64,000 nt of DNA, taken from the NCBI GenBank assembly GCA_014190355.1, contig BJGH01000003.1:66893-130892 (forward strand), given 5' to 3'. A model generated the notes under the pieces. It made no database searches, was not told where the DNA came from, and saw only the letters and a program-made list of their open reading frames with translations. Source of the stretch: Alphaproteobacteria bacterium (GTDB taxonomy: Bacteria; Pseudomonadota; Alphaproteobacteria; Rickettsiales; UBA1997). Positions 28,011-37,755 of this stretch are shown here, piece by piece; position 1 is the stretch's first letter, and each line of letters opens with the position of its first letter. Made by a program: the position numbers and the translations under genes.

Positions 28011-28043
28011 AAAAAAACTCTGGGCTTTTAAGACCCAGAGTTT
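28011..28043 (-). terminator. Rho-independent terminator of the outer-membrane protein gene
   Basis: Ten-pair perfect stem AAACTCTGGG (28015-28024) with CCCAGAGTTT (28034-28043) and a nine-base loop. Read on the minus strand, the stem runs into a T tract. It lies 56 bases beyond the stop of the barrel-protein gene. It is the clearest terminator in the window. Confidence 0.9.
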
Positions 28044-28098
28044 ATTAAGATTTATTAAATAATTTCAAATTTTTAATTTATCAATTAAGTAATTAAAA

Positions 28099-28749
28099 TT
28101 AGAAATTATAAGCTAAACCAAGCTTAGCTACACTGAAATCAGGATTAATTTTATCAGTAGTATTAAAAACATCATTGGATAAACCGAATTGAACTATCTC
28201 ATAAGATGCATTTAAAGAAAAGCGTTTCGTTAAGTCATATTTTAGACCTAAACCATATATGAAAGCTTCACGAGTTTTATAATTCAGATTGTTTTCGAAA
28301 ATGTCATTTAAATAAGTATAATTATATCTTACTCGATTAATTGAATGACCAAAGAAACCACTCAAGGCAAATTTATCTGTTATATCGTAACCTAAATTTA
28401 ATTTTGCTCCAACGCTATTTTTAATCTCAGTATTGTAATATGTTACGTTATCTTGGTCTGAATATTTTGCTCTACCTTTGGCTTTGTTAAAATCAAAGAA
28501 TATTTCCGGTGCAACAAAAAATTTATTAAAATTAAAAGCATACTTATAATTTAATCCACCAGAAAAACTTGTGGTTTTGCTATAGCTATCAAATTCTTTG
28601 GGACGCTCATTATGTTCAGTGATAAGAGAAAATAGTTCGACTTCAGTATTAATTAGATTTAAACCAATATAATTCCCTTGGGTCTTAGCATTAGCAGCAC
28701 TGCTAATAATTGAGAATAAAGTAATAAGAGCAATTAAAATTTTTTTCAT
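28099..28749 (-). CDS. Outer-membrane beta-barrel protein
   Basis: A signal peptide (residues 1-21, ending SSAANA) leads into a mature part of alternating hydrophobic and polar strands. The strands include NYIGLNLINTEVELF, FSGGLNYKYAF, VGAKLNLGYDIT, FALSGFFGHSI, FIYGLGLKYDLT and SLNASYEIVQFG. The chain ends in AKLGLAYNF, a terminal phenylalanine typical of barrels inserted by BamA. The pattern fits an eight-stranded Omp25/OmpW/OprF-like surface protein. It is monocistronic with its own promoter and terminator, suggesting strong expression. No specific function can be assigned. Confidence 0.85.
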   Translation of the reverse strand: MKKILIALITLFSIISSAANAKTQGNYIGLNLINTEVELFSLITEHNERPKEFDSYSKTTSFSGGLNYKYAFNFNKFFVAPEIFFDFNKAKGRAKYSDQDNVTYYNTEIKNSVGAKLNLGYDITDKFALSGFFGHSINRVRYNYTYLNDIFENNLNYKTREAFIYGLGLKYDLTKRFSLNASYEIVQFGLSNDVFNTTDKINPDFSVAKLGLAYNF

Positions 28750-28809
28750 AGTTTATAAAATTGATATTATTAGGAAAATTACTTTGTTAGAATTAATATA
28801 ACCTTTCAA

Positions 28810-28837
28810 ATTTTAAAAAAAAAACCTTTTTTGTCAA
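28810..28837 (-). promoter_or_regulatory. Predicted sigma70-type promoter for the outer-membrane protein gene
   Basis: On the minus strand, TTGACA (28837-28832) is a perfect -35 box, followed by 16 bases and TAAAAT (28815-28810) as -10. The start codon is about 60 bases downstream. It sits directly after the end of coaBC in the only space available. Confidence 0.55.
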
Positions 28838-28841
28838 TACT

Positions 28842-30047
28842 TTATTTAAAAAGAAAATCTTTTATTTTATGCAAAATAACAATAGCTAAATCTTTTTTAC
28901 TAACTCTTCCAAGATCAACAATTTTTGATGATATTGAAAAATTACGCTCAACAATAACAGCTTTGGTCAATTCACTGCCAAAAATTGTTCCTTGCTCAAT
29001 ATCATTTGCAATCAATAAATCACAATTTTTTTTGATTAATTTATCTTGAGCATTAACCACCAAATCATGACTTTCGGCACAAAAACCGATAACCATTTTT
29101 GGGCGATTGGGGCTGTTTCCAACAAATTCTAAAATATCAGGATTTAATTCAAATTCCAATGCTAAATTTTTAATAATATTTTTTTTAATTTTATCATAGC
29201 TAGGATTTTTAACCTTAAAATCTGCTACCGCTGCACAGCCAATAAAGACGTCAATTCCTTCAAGATTTTCTTTAACAACCTCAAACATTTCTTGGGCATT
29301 TACAACTCGTTTAATGTTAGTTGATTCAAGAGGAATGGGTAAATTAATATTTCCAGCAATCATTGTTACTTGGGCATTGGCTTGCTTTAAAATTTTTGCC
29401 AAAGCAATTCCTTGTTTTCCTGAAGAATTATTGCCAATAAAACGAACACTATCAATCATTTCACGAGTTGATCCTGCGGTAATTAAAATTTTCTTACCAC
29501 TTAATAAATTTTCAATTGCCAAAAAATTTTCTATTTCATCAAAAATTTTTTCAATATTTGCCATTTTGCCAATTCCTACTTCACCGCAAGCCAGTAGATC
29601 ATTTTCTGGCTCAATAATTTCAATACCAAGTTCATTTAATTTTTCAAGATTTTGCTGAGTAACCTCATTTAACCACATCTTTTCGTTCATTGCTGGGGCA
29701 AGAATAATTTTTTTATCACTTGCCAAAACTACGCAAGAAGCCAAATCATCAGCATTACCATGGGCAATTTTCGCAATAAAATCAGCACTTGCAGGGGCAA
29801 TTACAATTAAATCATTTTCACGAGCTAATTTGATATGACCCATCTTGACCTCATCATCAAGAGCAAAAAGATGATGATAGGTTGGAGTTGAAGATAATGA
29901 TGAAACCAATAACGGAGATATAAACTCACTTGCCGATTTTGTTAAAATGCAATTAACCTGATAGTTTTTTTTTCGTAACAAACGAATTAGATCTAATGTT
30001 TTATAACATGCAACACTACCAGTAATTATTACTAAAATTTTTTTCAT
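28842..30047 (-). CDS. coaBC: Bifunctional phosphopantothenoylcysteine decarboxylase/synthase
   Basis: Two consecutive steps of coenzyme A synthesis. The N-terminal flavoprotein CoaC domain carries [15 protein letters not shown], the active-site histidine segment [10 protein letters not shown] and the PAMNEKMW motif. The C-terminal CoaB domain starts near [20 protein letters not shown] and includes [10 protein letters not shown] choose the start at 30047 (Met8 of the longest frame) because that ATG overlaps the ruvB stop as ATGA, the usual coupling arrangement. This gives 401 residues. It is the last gene of ruvA-ruvB-coaBC. Confidence 0.95.
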   Translation of the reverse strand: MKKILVIITGSVACYKTLDLIRLLRKKNYQVNCILTKSASEFISPLLVSSLSSTPTYHHLFALDDEVKMGHIKLARENDLIVIAPASADFIAKIAHGNADDLASCVVLASDKKIILAPAMNEKMWLNEVTQQNLEKLNELGIEIIEPENDLLACGEVGIGKMANIEKIFDEIENFLAIENLLSGKKILITAGSTREMIDSVRFIGNNSSGKQGIALAKILKQANAQVTMIAGNINLPIPLESTNIKRVVNAQEMFEVVKENLEGIDVFIGCAAVADFKVKNPSYDKIKKNIIKNLALEFELNPDILEFVGNSPNRPKMVIGFCAESHDLVVNAQDKLIKKNCDLLIANDIEQGTIFGSELTKAVIVERNFSISSKIVDLGRVSKKDLAIVILHKIKDFLFK

Positions 30048-31063
30048 AGAATTTTTAAGATTGCCCAAGTTTTTTCGGTAATAACTCTGCCTCGTGGAGT
30101 TTTTTCAATAAAACCCTGCTGAATTAAATATGGCTCAATACTATCTTCAATGGTATCTTTTTCATCACCAATTGCAAAAGCAATAGTTTCTATGCCAACT
30201 GGTCCACCTCGATAATTTTGAGCAATAAAACGAAGATAACGATGATCTGAAGCATCAAGCCCGTGACTATCAATTTCTAAACAATGCAAAGCGTAATTAG
30301 TAACCGCTAAATCAATTTGATTTTTATCGCTATCGGTAGCATAATCTCTAACTCTTTTAAGCAAACGAATAGCAATTCTAGGAGTTCCTCGAGAACGCTT
30401 GGCAATTTCATTGCAAGCTTGTTGTTCAATACCAATATTTAAAATTTTGGCATCTCTTAAAACTATCTGCTCTAACTCTTGAGTGTTATAAAAATTAATT
30501 CTAAGCGGAATACCAAAACGATCTTTTAAAGGATTAGCAATCAGACCAATTCGTGTTGTTGCCCCAACTAGGGTAAATTTTGGTAAATCAATTTTAATTG
30601 CCCGAGCACTTGGTCCTTCGCCAATGATGATGTCTAACTTATAATCTTCCATTGCTGAATACAAAACCTCTTCAACATTTTTATTCAAACGATGAATCTC
30701 GTCGATAAACAAAACATCACCCTGCTGAAGATTTGTTAAAATTGCTGCTAAATCGCCTGATTTGGAAATAACAGGTCCAGAAGTGCTTTTAAAGCCAACT
30801 CCCATTTCGTGGGCAATTATTTGCGCTAAAGTTGTTTTGCCAAGCCCTGGGGGTCCATGAAACAAAGCATGATCCAAACATTCACCTCGAGATTTAGCTG
30901 AACGAATAAAAACTTCAAGATTTTCTTTTAACTTTTCTTGCCCTAAAAAATCTTTGAGATATGACGGACGAAGACTCAATTCAGTAACTTCATTGTCAAT
31001 TAAATTAGGATCGAGAATTGTTCCTTTACTTGCTAGATTGGTTGCTAAATTGGTTTGCTTCAT
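30044..31063 (-). CDS. ruvB: Holliday junction branch-migration ATPase RuvB
   Basis: Hexameric motor of the RuvAB complex. Walker A is [14 protein letters not shown], Walker [10 protein letters not shown], the sensor 1/arginine-finger region [18 protein letters not shown], and the C-terminal winged helix ends in [14 protein letters not shown]. Length 339 is normal. It lies 62 bases after ruvA and overlaps coaBC by four bases. Confidence 0.97.
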   Translation of the reverse strand: MKQTNLATNLASKGTILDPNLIDNEVTELSLRPSYLKDFLGQEKLKENLEVFIRSAKSRGECLDHALFHGPPGLGKTTLAQIIAHEMGVGFKSTSGPVISKSGDLAAILTNLQQGDVLFIDEIHRLNKNVEEVLYSAMEDYKLDIIIGEGPSARAIKIDLPKFTLVGATTRIGLIANPLKDRFGIPLRINFYNTQELEQIVLRDAKILNIGIEQQACNEIAKRSRGTPRIAIRLLKRVRDYATDSDKNQIDLAVTNYALHCLEIDSHGLDASDHRYLRFIAQNYRGGPVGIETIAFAIGDEKDTIEDSIEPYLIQQGFIEKTPRGRVITEKTWAILKIL

Positions 31064-31125
31064 AATTTATAATTCTCAATATTTTTAACTATGTTATAAT
31101 TAATTTTCTTTAAAATTGTTAATCC

Positions 31126-31752
31126 TTATCTTTTTTTAGCAAGCTCTCTTAAGCTTGAGGTAATAAGATTTTCAAGGGTAATATCTTGATTTTCAGCACT
31201 TAAAAAATCAAGAACTTTTAAACAATCATGTTTTTTGTAACCAAGATTTTCTAATGCTGAAAGGGCATCTTGCATAACCTGACTTAAACTTAAAGTTTGG
31301 TTAGCAACGCTTGAGATATCAAAACCTGCTAGATCAATTCCAAGCTTTTGCGGAGAATTTTTTAATTCAGTAGTTAATCTTGAAGCCAATTTAGGACCAA
31401 TTCCCGAAATTTTGCTAAAGGTTTTGGTATCATTTGCAACCAGTGCTTTAGCAAGCTCATCGATATTTAAAGCACTAAGAATTTTTTGAGCCATTTTTGC
31501 TCCAACACCCTGCACTTTTAATAATTCCATAAACCAGATTTTTTCAATACCACTTGCAAAGCCAAATAGCTCAATAGCATCTTCCTTAACTCTTGTTTCA
31601 ATTACCAAGCTAATTTTGCTATTAGCAGGATACTGACGAATGTAACCAGCAGTTTTATGTGAAATATGGACAACATAACCTACCCCATTAACATCAATAA
31701 TACAATGATCATCGCTAACTTGATCAATTATTCCTGAAAGTTTACCAATCAT
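31126..31752 (-). CDS. ruvA: Holliday junction DNA helicase subunit RuvA
   Basis: Tetrameric junction-binding partner of RuvB. The N-terminal OB fold (MIGKLSGIIDQVSDDHCIIDVNGVGY-type start) is followed by two helix-hairpin-helix motifs (LLKVQGVGAKMAQKIL; FSKISGIGPKLASRLTTEL) and a C-terminal domain III (DALSALENLGYKKHDC) that contacts RuvB. Its 208 residues fit the family. First gene of ruvA-ruvB-coaBC; ruvC is not adjacent. Confidence 0.96.
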   Translation of the reverse strand: MIGKLSGIIDQVSDDHCIIDVNGVGYVVHISHKTAGYIRQYPANSKISLVIETRVKEDAIELFGFASGIEKIWFMELLKVQGVGAKMAQKILSALNIDELAKALVANDTKTFSKISGIGPKLASRLTTELKNSPQKLGIDLAGFDISSVANQTLSLSQVMQDALSALENLGYKKHDCLKVLDFLSAENQDITLENLITSSLRELAKKR

Positions 31753-31847
31753 ATTTTTTATTATTAAAGATTAAATACCCTAGATTTCCTTATTCCAATT
31801 TACATTTAAACAATTTAAAATCTAGTTTAAATTTTAAAACAAATTTT

Positions 31848-32537
31848 ATGAATAAAGCGAACTTCAATAAATTTATCAATGATCTTGAATGGCAATTTAG
31901 TGATAATTTAGTTGATTTTGAAGAAGCGTTGGAATTTATGACTTCTCGCGTTGACAAAATTATCAACCATCAAGCTAAGTCGTTAATCTGGGTTTTGGAA
32001 CATCCTGCACTATACACCGCAGGAATTAGTGCCAAACCTCAAGACATACTAAACATCACTGATCAAAAAATTTATCAAACCAATCGCGGTGGAAAATACA
32101 CCTATCATTGCCCTGGTATGAAAATTATCTATGTCATGATTGACTTAAAAAAATTTTTCTACCCCAATCAACCAGATGTTGCAAAATTCATTAACTTTCT
32201 TGAAATCTGGATTATTGATCTTTTAAAATATTATCAAATTACTGCTGAAATTCGAAAAGATAGAGTAGGAATTTGGGTTGAAACCAAAAAAGGTGATTCG
32301 TCAAGTGAAAAAAAAATTTCAGCAATTGGTATTAAGTTAAAAAAATGGGTTAGTTATCATGGAATTGCCTTAAATATCGACTGCGATTTAACAGGGTTTC
32401 AACGTATTATTCCCTGCGGTATTAAAGAATTTGGGGTAACATCATTTGCCGATCTTGGCAAAAAGATTGATAATAATTTTAACTTAATTTTACAGCAAAG
32501 TTTTAATAATAACTTACTTGAAAAGTTACCACTATAA
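31848..32537 (+). CDS. lipB: Octanoyl-(acyl carrier protein) transferase LipB
   Basis: Transfers octanoate from acyl carrier protein to lipoyl domains of 2-oxoacid dehydrogenases. Motifs present: WVLEHPALYTAG, NRGGKYTYHCPGMKI (the usual form is RGG-x-x-TYHGPGQ), KISAIGIKLKKWVSYHGIALN with the catalytic lysine, and IIPCGIKEFGVTS with the catalytic cysteine. Length 229 is normal. It is divergent from ruvA, with 95 bases between the starts. Confidence 0.95.
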   Translation: MNKANFNKFINDLEWQFSDNLVDFEEALEFMTSRVDKIINHQAKSLIWVLEHPALYTAGISAKPQDILNITDQKIYQTNRGGKYTYHCPGMKIIYVMIDLKKFFYPNQPDVAKFINFLEIWIIDLLKYYQITAEIRKDRVGIWVETKKGDSSSEKKISAIGIKLKKWVSYHGIALNIDCDLTGFQRIIPCGIKEFGVTSFADLGKKIDNNFNLILQQSFNNNLLEKLPL

Positions 32538-32679
32538 TTAAATTTATATGACAAAAACTTTTACTAAATCCGTTTTAATTGATCAGATTTTCTAAATTAT
32601 GATATTTCCTTCAAAATAAGTTAGCTATTAAATTATAAATCAAGCTAACAATAGATAATCTCCTTTTAGAATTATAACT

Positions 32680-33126
32680 TTACAAATCTTTTACAAAATG
32701 AAAACCTCTTATATAAAAACCTTCATTAAAGTAAAGTGAATGTGAGCGTTTATTTTCAGTATATGAATCCAGAACAATTTTAATGCATTGTTGTTTTAGA
32801 GCAATGATTTCTAAATATTGTAAAATTTTTTTACCAATGCCATTACTTCGAAATTTTTCGTTCACAATTAAATTTGAAACTTGCAAATATCTTCCGCAAT
32901 AAAACATTCTTGATACCCAAAAACCTGCAACACCCAAAAGCTCCAAACCATTATCGCTCTCGTTAAATGCTAACAACATCTGATAGTCATTTCTTTTAAT
33001 CATCTCCTCTAGCGTTTCTTCAAAAATTAATTGGTCTAAATTTAAATGCTGATAATGTTTAAAAATTAGCTCATAGGCAATTTTCATTTCTTTAGAATTT
33101 TTAGCAATTTTAAAAATAATTTCCAT
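32680..33126 (-). CDS. GNAT-family N-acetyltransferase
   Basis: A 148-residue single-domain acetyltransferase. The acetyl-CoA-binding motif A appears as LIVNEKFRSNGIGKKILQYLE, close to the Q/R-x-x-G-x-G/A consensus, followed by the usual helix/strand and YFNEGFYIRGFHF at the end, the motif B pattern. The substrate is unknown. It shares its direction with murC, whose start lies upstream on the other side, and ends before lipB (convergent). Confidence 0.8.
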   Translation of the reverse strand: MEIIFKIAKNSKEMKIAYELIFKHYQHLNLDQLIFEETLEEMIKRNDYQMLLAFNESDNGLELLGVAGFWVSRMFYCGRYLQVSNLIVNEKFRSNGIGKKILQYLEIIALKQQCIKIVLDSYTENKRSHSLYFNEGFYIRGFHFVKDL

Positions 33127-33150
33127 GATTATAAAATTAATTAAAATAAA

Positions 33151-34584
33151 TTATAAAGTTTGTAATTGCTCTTGCAATTTACTCGCCCATGAGGTTATGG
33201 TTCCAGCACCACAACAAAAAACTAAATCTCCTGATTTAATCAATGGTTTTAATAAACCCGCTAAATCATTTTCATTGTTAAGTTTAATAACATTGCTATG
33301 TCCAGCTTTTTTTATTCCGGCAATTAAGCTATCTTGATTAATTCCTGCAATTACTGATTGTGAAGCTGCATAAATATCAGCAACAATAACTATATTTGCA
33401 TCAAAGAAAGCATTACAAAACTCATTAAACAAATCTCTAACACGAGAATATTTGTGAGGCTGAACCACGCAAATAACTTGTTGATTTTTTCCAACCAAAT
33501 CTCTCGCTCCTTTTAGTGTAGTTTTAATTTCAGTTGGATGATGGCCGTAATCATCAATTATTGAAACTCCATTAAATTCACCAACTTTAGTGAATCTTTG
33601 TTTAACACCATTAAATTCTGCTAAACCTTGTTTAATTTGATTATTATCTAAACCTAAAAATTTACCGATAGCAATTGCTGACAAAGCGTTACATGCATTG
33701 TGTTTACCATATATTGGCATTTTAATTTGATTAATTTCTTGACCATTTTTAAAAACCGCGTCAAATGTTAAACCGTTGATATCCATAACAATATTTTTAG
33801 CAACTAGATCAGCAATACCAATCATTTGGTAATTAATTGAATAGCTTAACAAATTATTTTTTGATACTTTAAGCTTTTGGTAAATTTTATTGGCCTCAAT
33901 ATCATCAATACAAATTGCACATATCCCATCATCACCAATTTGTTGAACATATTTTTCAAAACAAGCTTTTTGTTTCTCAAAACTACCCTGATACCCCACA
34001 AATTCCAAATGCTCAGCTTCAATATTGGTAACTACCCCGATTTTAGTTGGCAAATTTATGAAGCTCGCATCAGATTCATCTGATTCAGCAACTAAATATT
34101 TACCCTCACCTATTTTTGAATTACTTTGAAAATAATGAATTATTCCACCATTTATTACTGTTGGTTTTAAACCAGCAACATCTAACAATACGGAAATCAT
34201 GCCAGTTGTGCTAGTTTTGCCATGTGTTCCTGCTACCGTAATTCCGATATATTCCTCCATGATCAATGCCAATAATTGAGCTCTAGTAATAATTAAAATA
34301 TTTCTTTTTTGTGCTTCTAAAATTTCAGGATTATCATTTTTTATAATTGAAGTTTTAACAACTAAAGATATGTCCTTATCAATATTCTTAGCGTCATGAC
34401 CAACAAAATATTCAACTCCGGCATTTTTTAACTTTTCAGTAAGATAATTTTCACGCAAATCCGAACCACACACCTTAACACCCCACTGCCTCAAAATAAA
34501 TGCCAGCGCACTCATTCCTATTCCCCCAACACCAATAAAATGGATTTTGCTCTGCTGTTTTAATTGCTTAATATTTAAATTCAT
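33151..34584 (-). CDS. murC: UDP-N-acetylmuramate:L-alanine ligase
   Basis: Adds the first amino acid of the peptidoglycan stem peptide. The nucleotide-binding start is IHFIGVGGIGMSALAFIL, the Mur ligase P-loop VAGTHGKTSTTGMISVL, the central domain contains GVVTNIEAEHLEF, and the C-terminal domain GVSIIDDYGHHPTEIKTTL and VQPHKYSRVRDL. Length 477 is normal. It is separated from other mur genes; the usual murG-murC-murB cluster is not present here. The GNAT gene follows 24 bases downstream. Confidence 0.97.
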   Translation of the reverse strand: MNLNIKQLKQQSKIHFIGVGGIGMSALAFILRQWGVKVCGSDLRENYLTEKLKNAGVEYFVGHDAKNIDKDISLVVKTSIIKNDNPEILEAQKRNILIITRAQLLALIMEEYIGITVAGTHGKTSTTGMISVLLDVAGLKPTVINGGIIHYFQSNSKIGEGKYLVAESDESDASFINLPTKIGVVTNIEAEHLEFVGYQGSFEKQKACFEKYVQQIGDDGICAICIDDIEANKIYQKLKVSKNNLLSYSINYQMIGIADLVAKNIVMDINGLTFDAVFKNGQEINQIKMPIYGKHNACNALSAIAIGKFLGLDNNQIKQGLAEFNGVKQRFTKVGEFNGVSIIDDYGHHPTEIKTTLKGARDLVGKNQQVICVVQPHKYSRVRDLFNEFCNAFFDANIVIVADIYAASQSVIAGINQDSLIAGIKKAGHSNVIKLNNENDLAGLLKPLIKSGDLVFCCGAGTITSWASKLQEQLQTL

Positions 34585-34680
34585 ATTTTTTAAAATAGTA
34601 GTTTATCCTTAAACTTAAATAAATTATTTTTGACTATTAAAAACATTAAAATTTATTTGTAAAACAAAAAATGCATAAAA

Positions 34681-35316
34681 ATGGCAATAAACAAAGCTAA
34701 AAAAAACATTAATGAGATTTTTAAAATCTTACAAAAAGAAAATCCTCATCCCAAAACTGAATTAATATATCACAACAACTACACCCTCCTTGTTGCAGTG
34801 ATTCTCTCAGCCCAAACCACCGATATTGCAGTTAACAAAGCTACCAAAGAATTATTTAAAATTGCTGATACTGCACAAAAAATGTTAACTCTTGGTGAAA
34901 ATAAGTTAAAAAAATATATTGCTAATATTGGTCTTTACAATGCCAAGGCAAAAAATGTTATCAAAATGTCTGAAATTTTAATTGAAAAATTTAATAGCCA
35001 AGTTCCCAATAATTTCGACGATTTACAAAACCTTCCTGGAGTTGGAAGAAAAACCGCTAATGTTGTCTTGAATTGTGCTTTTAATCAGCCAACAATTGCT
35101 GTTGATACTCATGTTTACCGTCTGGCTCATCGCTTAGGTTTTGTCAAAAATAAAAATTTATTAGAAACTGAACTTGCTCTTCTTAAAATCATTCCTAAAG
35201 ATTATTTGCAACACGCTCATCATTGGCTTATTTTGCATGGAAGATATACATGCAAAGCCCAAAAACCCAATTGCCATGACTGCAAAATTAAAGATCTATG
35301 TCTAAAAAATATTTAA
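34681..35316 (+). CDS. nth: Endonuclease III
   Basis: DNA glycosylase/AP lyase for oxidised pyrimidines. The helix-hairpin-helix with catalytic lysine is LPGVGRKTANVVL, the catalytic aspartate is in AVDTHVYRLAHRLG, and the 4Fe-4S cluster cysteines follow the C-x6-C-x2-C-x5-C pattern in CKAQKPNCHDCKIKDLC. Length 211 is normal. It is divergent from murC. Confidence 0.96.
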   Translation: MAINKAKKNINEIFKILQKENPHPKTELIYHNNYTLLVAVILSAQTTDIAVNKATKELFKIADTAQKMLTLGENKLKKYIANIGLYNAKAKNVIKMSEILIEKFNSQVPNNFDDLQNLPGVGRKTANVVLNCAFNQPTIAVDTHVYRLAHRLGFVKNKNLLETELALLKIIPKDYLQHAHHWLILHGRYTCKAQKPNCHDCKIKDLCLKNI

Positions 35317-35389
35317 AACAACAGTTAATAATTTAGATTACTTCCAAATTAATATTTTATTTTTTCAATTAAAAATAACTAGATCCAAG

Positions 35390-35419
35390 GTTTTATAATC
35401 TTTAGTTTTATAATCTTTA
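35390..35419. repeat. Exact 15-base tandem duplication
   Basis: The unit gttttataatcttta occurs twice head to tail (35390-35404 and 35405-35419) in the spacer between nth and the convergent small membrane-protein gene. It looks like a slippage duplication; no function is implied. Confidence 0.85.
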
Positions 35420-35467
35420 ATTGAACATAATAATTCTTATAAAGCTTCTGTAAATTCTTCACTTTAA

Positions 35468-35944
35468 TTAAGGTGCTACTGTAATTGGCTTTTGCCCTCT
35501 TAAATCAGATGCCGTTGGAGATCTTGGACTATGGTTTGTATTATGATCATTGCCAGTAGAACTAGAACTTGAAGTTGCATGTTTGGAGCTTGCATTATTA
35601 TCTCGCGATGAAATTACATGATCTTTATTTGATCTTTGGTTATTTGAAGATTGATTATCATTTTGATTATTAGCTTGGCATTTTGATAATTGCTCTTGAT
35701 AATTTTTATTAGTAAATGATAAAGCCCACAGTGAAAATGTTAAAAATGCCGATGGACCAACTATTAAAAATGAGATAGCAAAACTACCAATTACTCCTGC
35801 AAAAAACTGAGTTGCCACCATTGATACCCCAACAATTAGGCCTAAGGTTGAAAATAATACTCCAACAATTGATGAATCCCTATATCTTTTTAGTTGATTT
35901 AATTTCTTTTGATTATCTTGCATAAAAAAATAGTTTATTAACAT
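35468..35944 (-). CDS. Unknown small membrane protein with Ser/Asn-rich tail
   Basis: Not recognised. Two hydrophobic helices lie at about residues 26-50 and 52-75, followed by a 75-residue hydrophilic tail rich in Asn, Ser and Gln, including an SSSSS run, ending DLRGQKPITVAP. A second methionine at residue 8 (MQDNQKK) may be the true start. The layout, membrane hairpin plus disordered tail, resembles other unknowns in this window. It is separated by 89 bases from the 573-residue unknown gene on the same strand. Confidence 0.6.
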   Translation of the reverse strand: MLINYFFMQDNQKKLNQLKRYRDSSIVGVLFSTLGLIVGVSMVATQFFAGVIGSFAISFLIVGPSAFLTFSLWALSFTNKNYQEQLSKCQANNQNDNQSSNNQRSNKDHVISSRDNNASSKHATSSSSSTGNDHNTNHSPRSPTASDLRGQKPITVAP

Positions 35945-36033
35945 TAATTGTAATTTAATTACGAATATATTTGTTTATAATTAATTTAATAATCAAGATT
36001 TTTTAGAAATCACTTTGGTTTTGAAAAAAATTA

Positions 36034-37755
36034 TTAGATTGTCTGAGTTGGTTTTTTTAATTTAAAAAAATTTTCAGTAACCTTGTTACTAACATATGCC
36101 AACCTTAAACCAACTTTACTCCCATTTAATCGACCAGTAAGGATTTGATCTTCTTTATTTATTTTCTGAAAATAAAATGATAATTTCACCATTTCCTTAA
36201 GATCCGATTCAGTTAAATCTGGTTCATTTTTATCGTTCATTTCCTTATTAATAATATTTAAAATTTCCTTATTGTTAGTGATTCTATTGCCATCTTTATC
36301 AAGAAAATTTCCTAACCCGCCATATTTTTTTGCAATTTTTATTGCCCTTTCAACAAGTTTATTATCTTTAATATCAGTTTTATTCATAGCTGTATGCAAA
36401 TTTTGAGCAATTTTTTTAAATATTTCTTCTTTGTCTTCATTTTCTGAGTTTTTGTAAACATCAGTTTTATATCTAAAATCTAGCCCCCTAATATATCCAT
36501 TTGAATCTTTGTTAGAAATTTTTTTATGCAAAATTTCTTGAGAAGAAAAATAAGGTTTAACAAGAGTATATTCATCATGTTGTTCAGTTAAATATGGTGT
36601 TATTTTTTTGGAAGAATAATCAAGCAAACTTTTGTAAATTTTATCTGTTTCTTCAATATTTTTATTTTGCGTTTTTCTTGTAAAATCATTAGAATTACCA
36701 AAGAGAAATTTTTTATTTGACATTAATTTAACTACTTCGGGCATTTTTTTATAACCAAGATATGCCCCGCAAAGCAAGCCCTTAATCCCTTTAATGCAAT
36801 TATCTTTATCATTATCATTTAATATTTCACTTTTAATTTTATTTAAAACTGAAGTTTTATAATTTTTTTTATCTAAAGTTTTTAAATCTCTTAAAAAATT
36901 AAAACCTTCACTTAACGCTTTATATAAATCACTATCAAAATCTTTAGGTTCTATTTTTTCTCCTAAAATTGCTTTACCCATTTGTTTTTTCCATCTTTCA
37001 AATTGATAATTGTCAACATTACCTTGTTCGACTTTTAATTTATCTAAAAATTTTATTCCTTCATCATTAGATTTTTTTAAATATTTTTCAAAAGAATCTG
37101 AATCAATAACACCTTGATGATTAATTAATTGATAAAGCATTGTAATATAAGCAACGCGTTGAGCAATAATCGAAGGCAATGATTCTGATTTTTCAAATTC
37201 TATCTTAGTAAATTTTTCAGTAGCTTTTTGTGCTAAATCTAAAGAAGTTGGAAAAAATAATAGCAAAAAACCACTGCCAATAAAACCTTCATCCATTTTT
37301 TGGCTTTGATTATTTTTTAGATATTTTTGGACCGCTTTTTCAATATCACCCTTAGATTTTATTAAAAAATTAAATTTTTCATACTCTTTTTTAAATTTAT
37401 CTATTTGATTAAAATAATAATCTTGATCTGTTTTATTTAATGCATTTAAAGTTTTGAATTTAAGTTCTTTCATTTCTTCAAATATTTTTGTAGAATTTTC
37501 ACTATTAAATATTTTTTTAATACCAATTGAGGTAAAAAACCTATGACATTCTAATAAACCTCTAATCTTATCTTTAACATCATTTGAATTTGACTCGTTA
37601 GGATTAACTGGATTTTTTCTCAAAGTAATAGGTTTATTATATTGAGAGGGAGTATTATTTGTTTTTTGGGGTTGGGGTTGCGGTTGGGGTTGGGGTTGGG
37701 GATTGCGTTTAATAATTCTTGCAAATAAATTTAATAAATTTTTTGTAGTAAACAT
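36034..37755 (-). CDS. Unknown 573-residue helical protein with N-terminal Pro-Gln repeat
   Basis: Not recognised. After a short basic start (LLNLFARIIKRN) comes a run of Pro-Gln dipeptides at about residues 18-29, encoded by CCCCAA-type repeats. The rest is highly charged and mainly helical, rich in Lys, Asn and Asp, with one moderately hydrophobic segment near residues 158-170 (FIGSGFLLLFFPTSLDLA). There is no signal peptide and no known enzymatic motif. Size, helical character and repeat-bearing N-terminus fit a lineage-specific, possibly host-directed protein, as inference. Upstream lies a 349-base spacer and then the divergent speD-speE gene. Confidence 0.65.
   Translation of the reverse strand: MFTTKNLLNLFARIIKRNPQPQPQPQPQPQKTNNTPSQYNKPITLRKNPVNPNESNSNDVKDKIRGLLECHRFFTSIGIKKIFNSENSTKIFEEMKELKFKTLNALNKTDQDYYFNQIDKFKKEYEKFNFLIKSKGDIEKAVQKYLKNNQSQKMDEGFIGSGFLLLFFPTSLDLAQKATEKFTKIEFEKSESLPSIIAQRVAYITMLYQLINHQGVIDSDSFEKYLKKSNDEGIKFLDKLKVEQGNVDNYQFERWKKQMGKAILGEKIEPKDFDSDLYKALSEGFNFLRDLKTLDKKNYKTSVLNKIKSEILNDNDKDNCIKGIKGLLCGAYLGYKKMPEVVKLMSNKKFLFGNSNDFTRKTQNKNIEETDKIYKSLLDYSSKKITPYLTEQHDEYTLVKPYFSSQEILHKKISNKDSNGYIRGLDFRYKTDVYKNSENEDKEEIFKKIAQNLHTAMNKTDIKDNKLVERAIKIAKKYGGLGNFLDKDGNRITNNKEILNIINKEMNDKNEPDLTESDLKEMVKLSFYFQKINKEDQILTGRLNGSKVGLRLAYVSNKVTENFFKLKKPTQTI
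37668..37701. repeat. TTGGGG-type repeat encoding Pro-Gln dipeptides
   Basis: Five GGGG runs separated by TT, with one unit changed to TTGCGG, lie on the plus strand. On the coding (minus) strand they read CCC CAA repeatedly. The array is a striking G-rich island in AT-rich DNA, and four or more G-runs with two-base loops could form a G-quadruplex. Confidence 0.9.

Noticed and set aside
37668..37701. Telomere-like TTGGGG repeat, suggesting contamination from a ciliate host
   Set aside because: The array is short, contains a variant unit and reads in frame as Pro-Gln inside a long bacterial-type open frame, so a coding repeat explains it.
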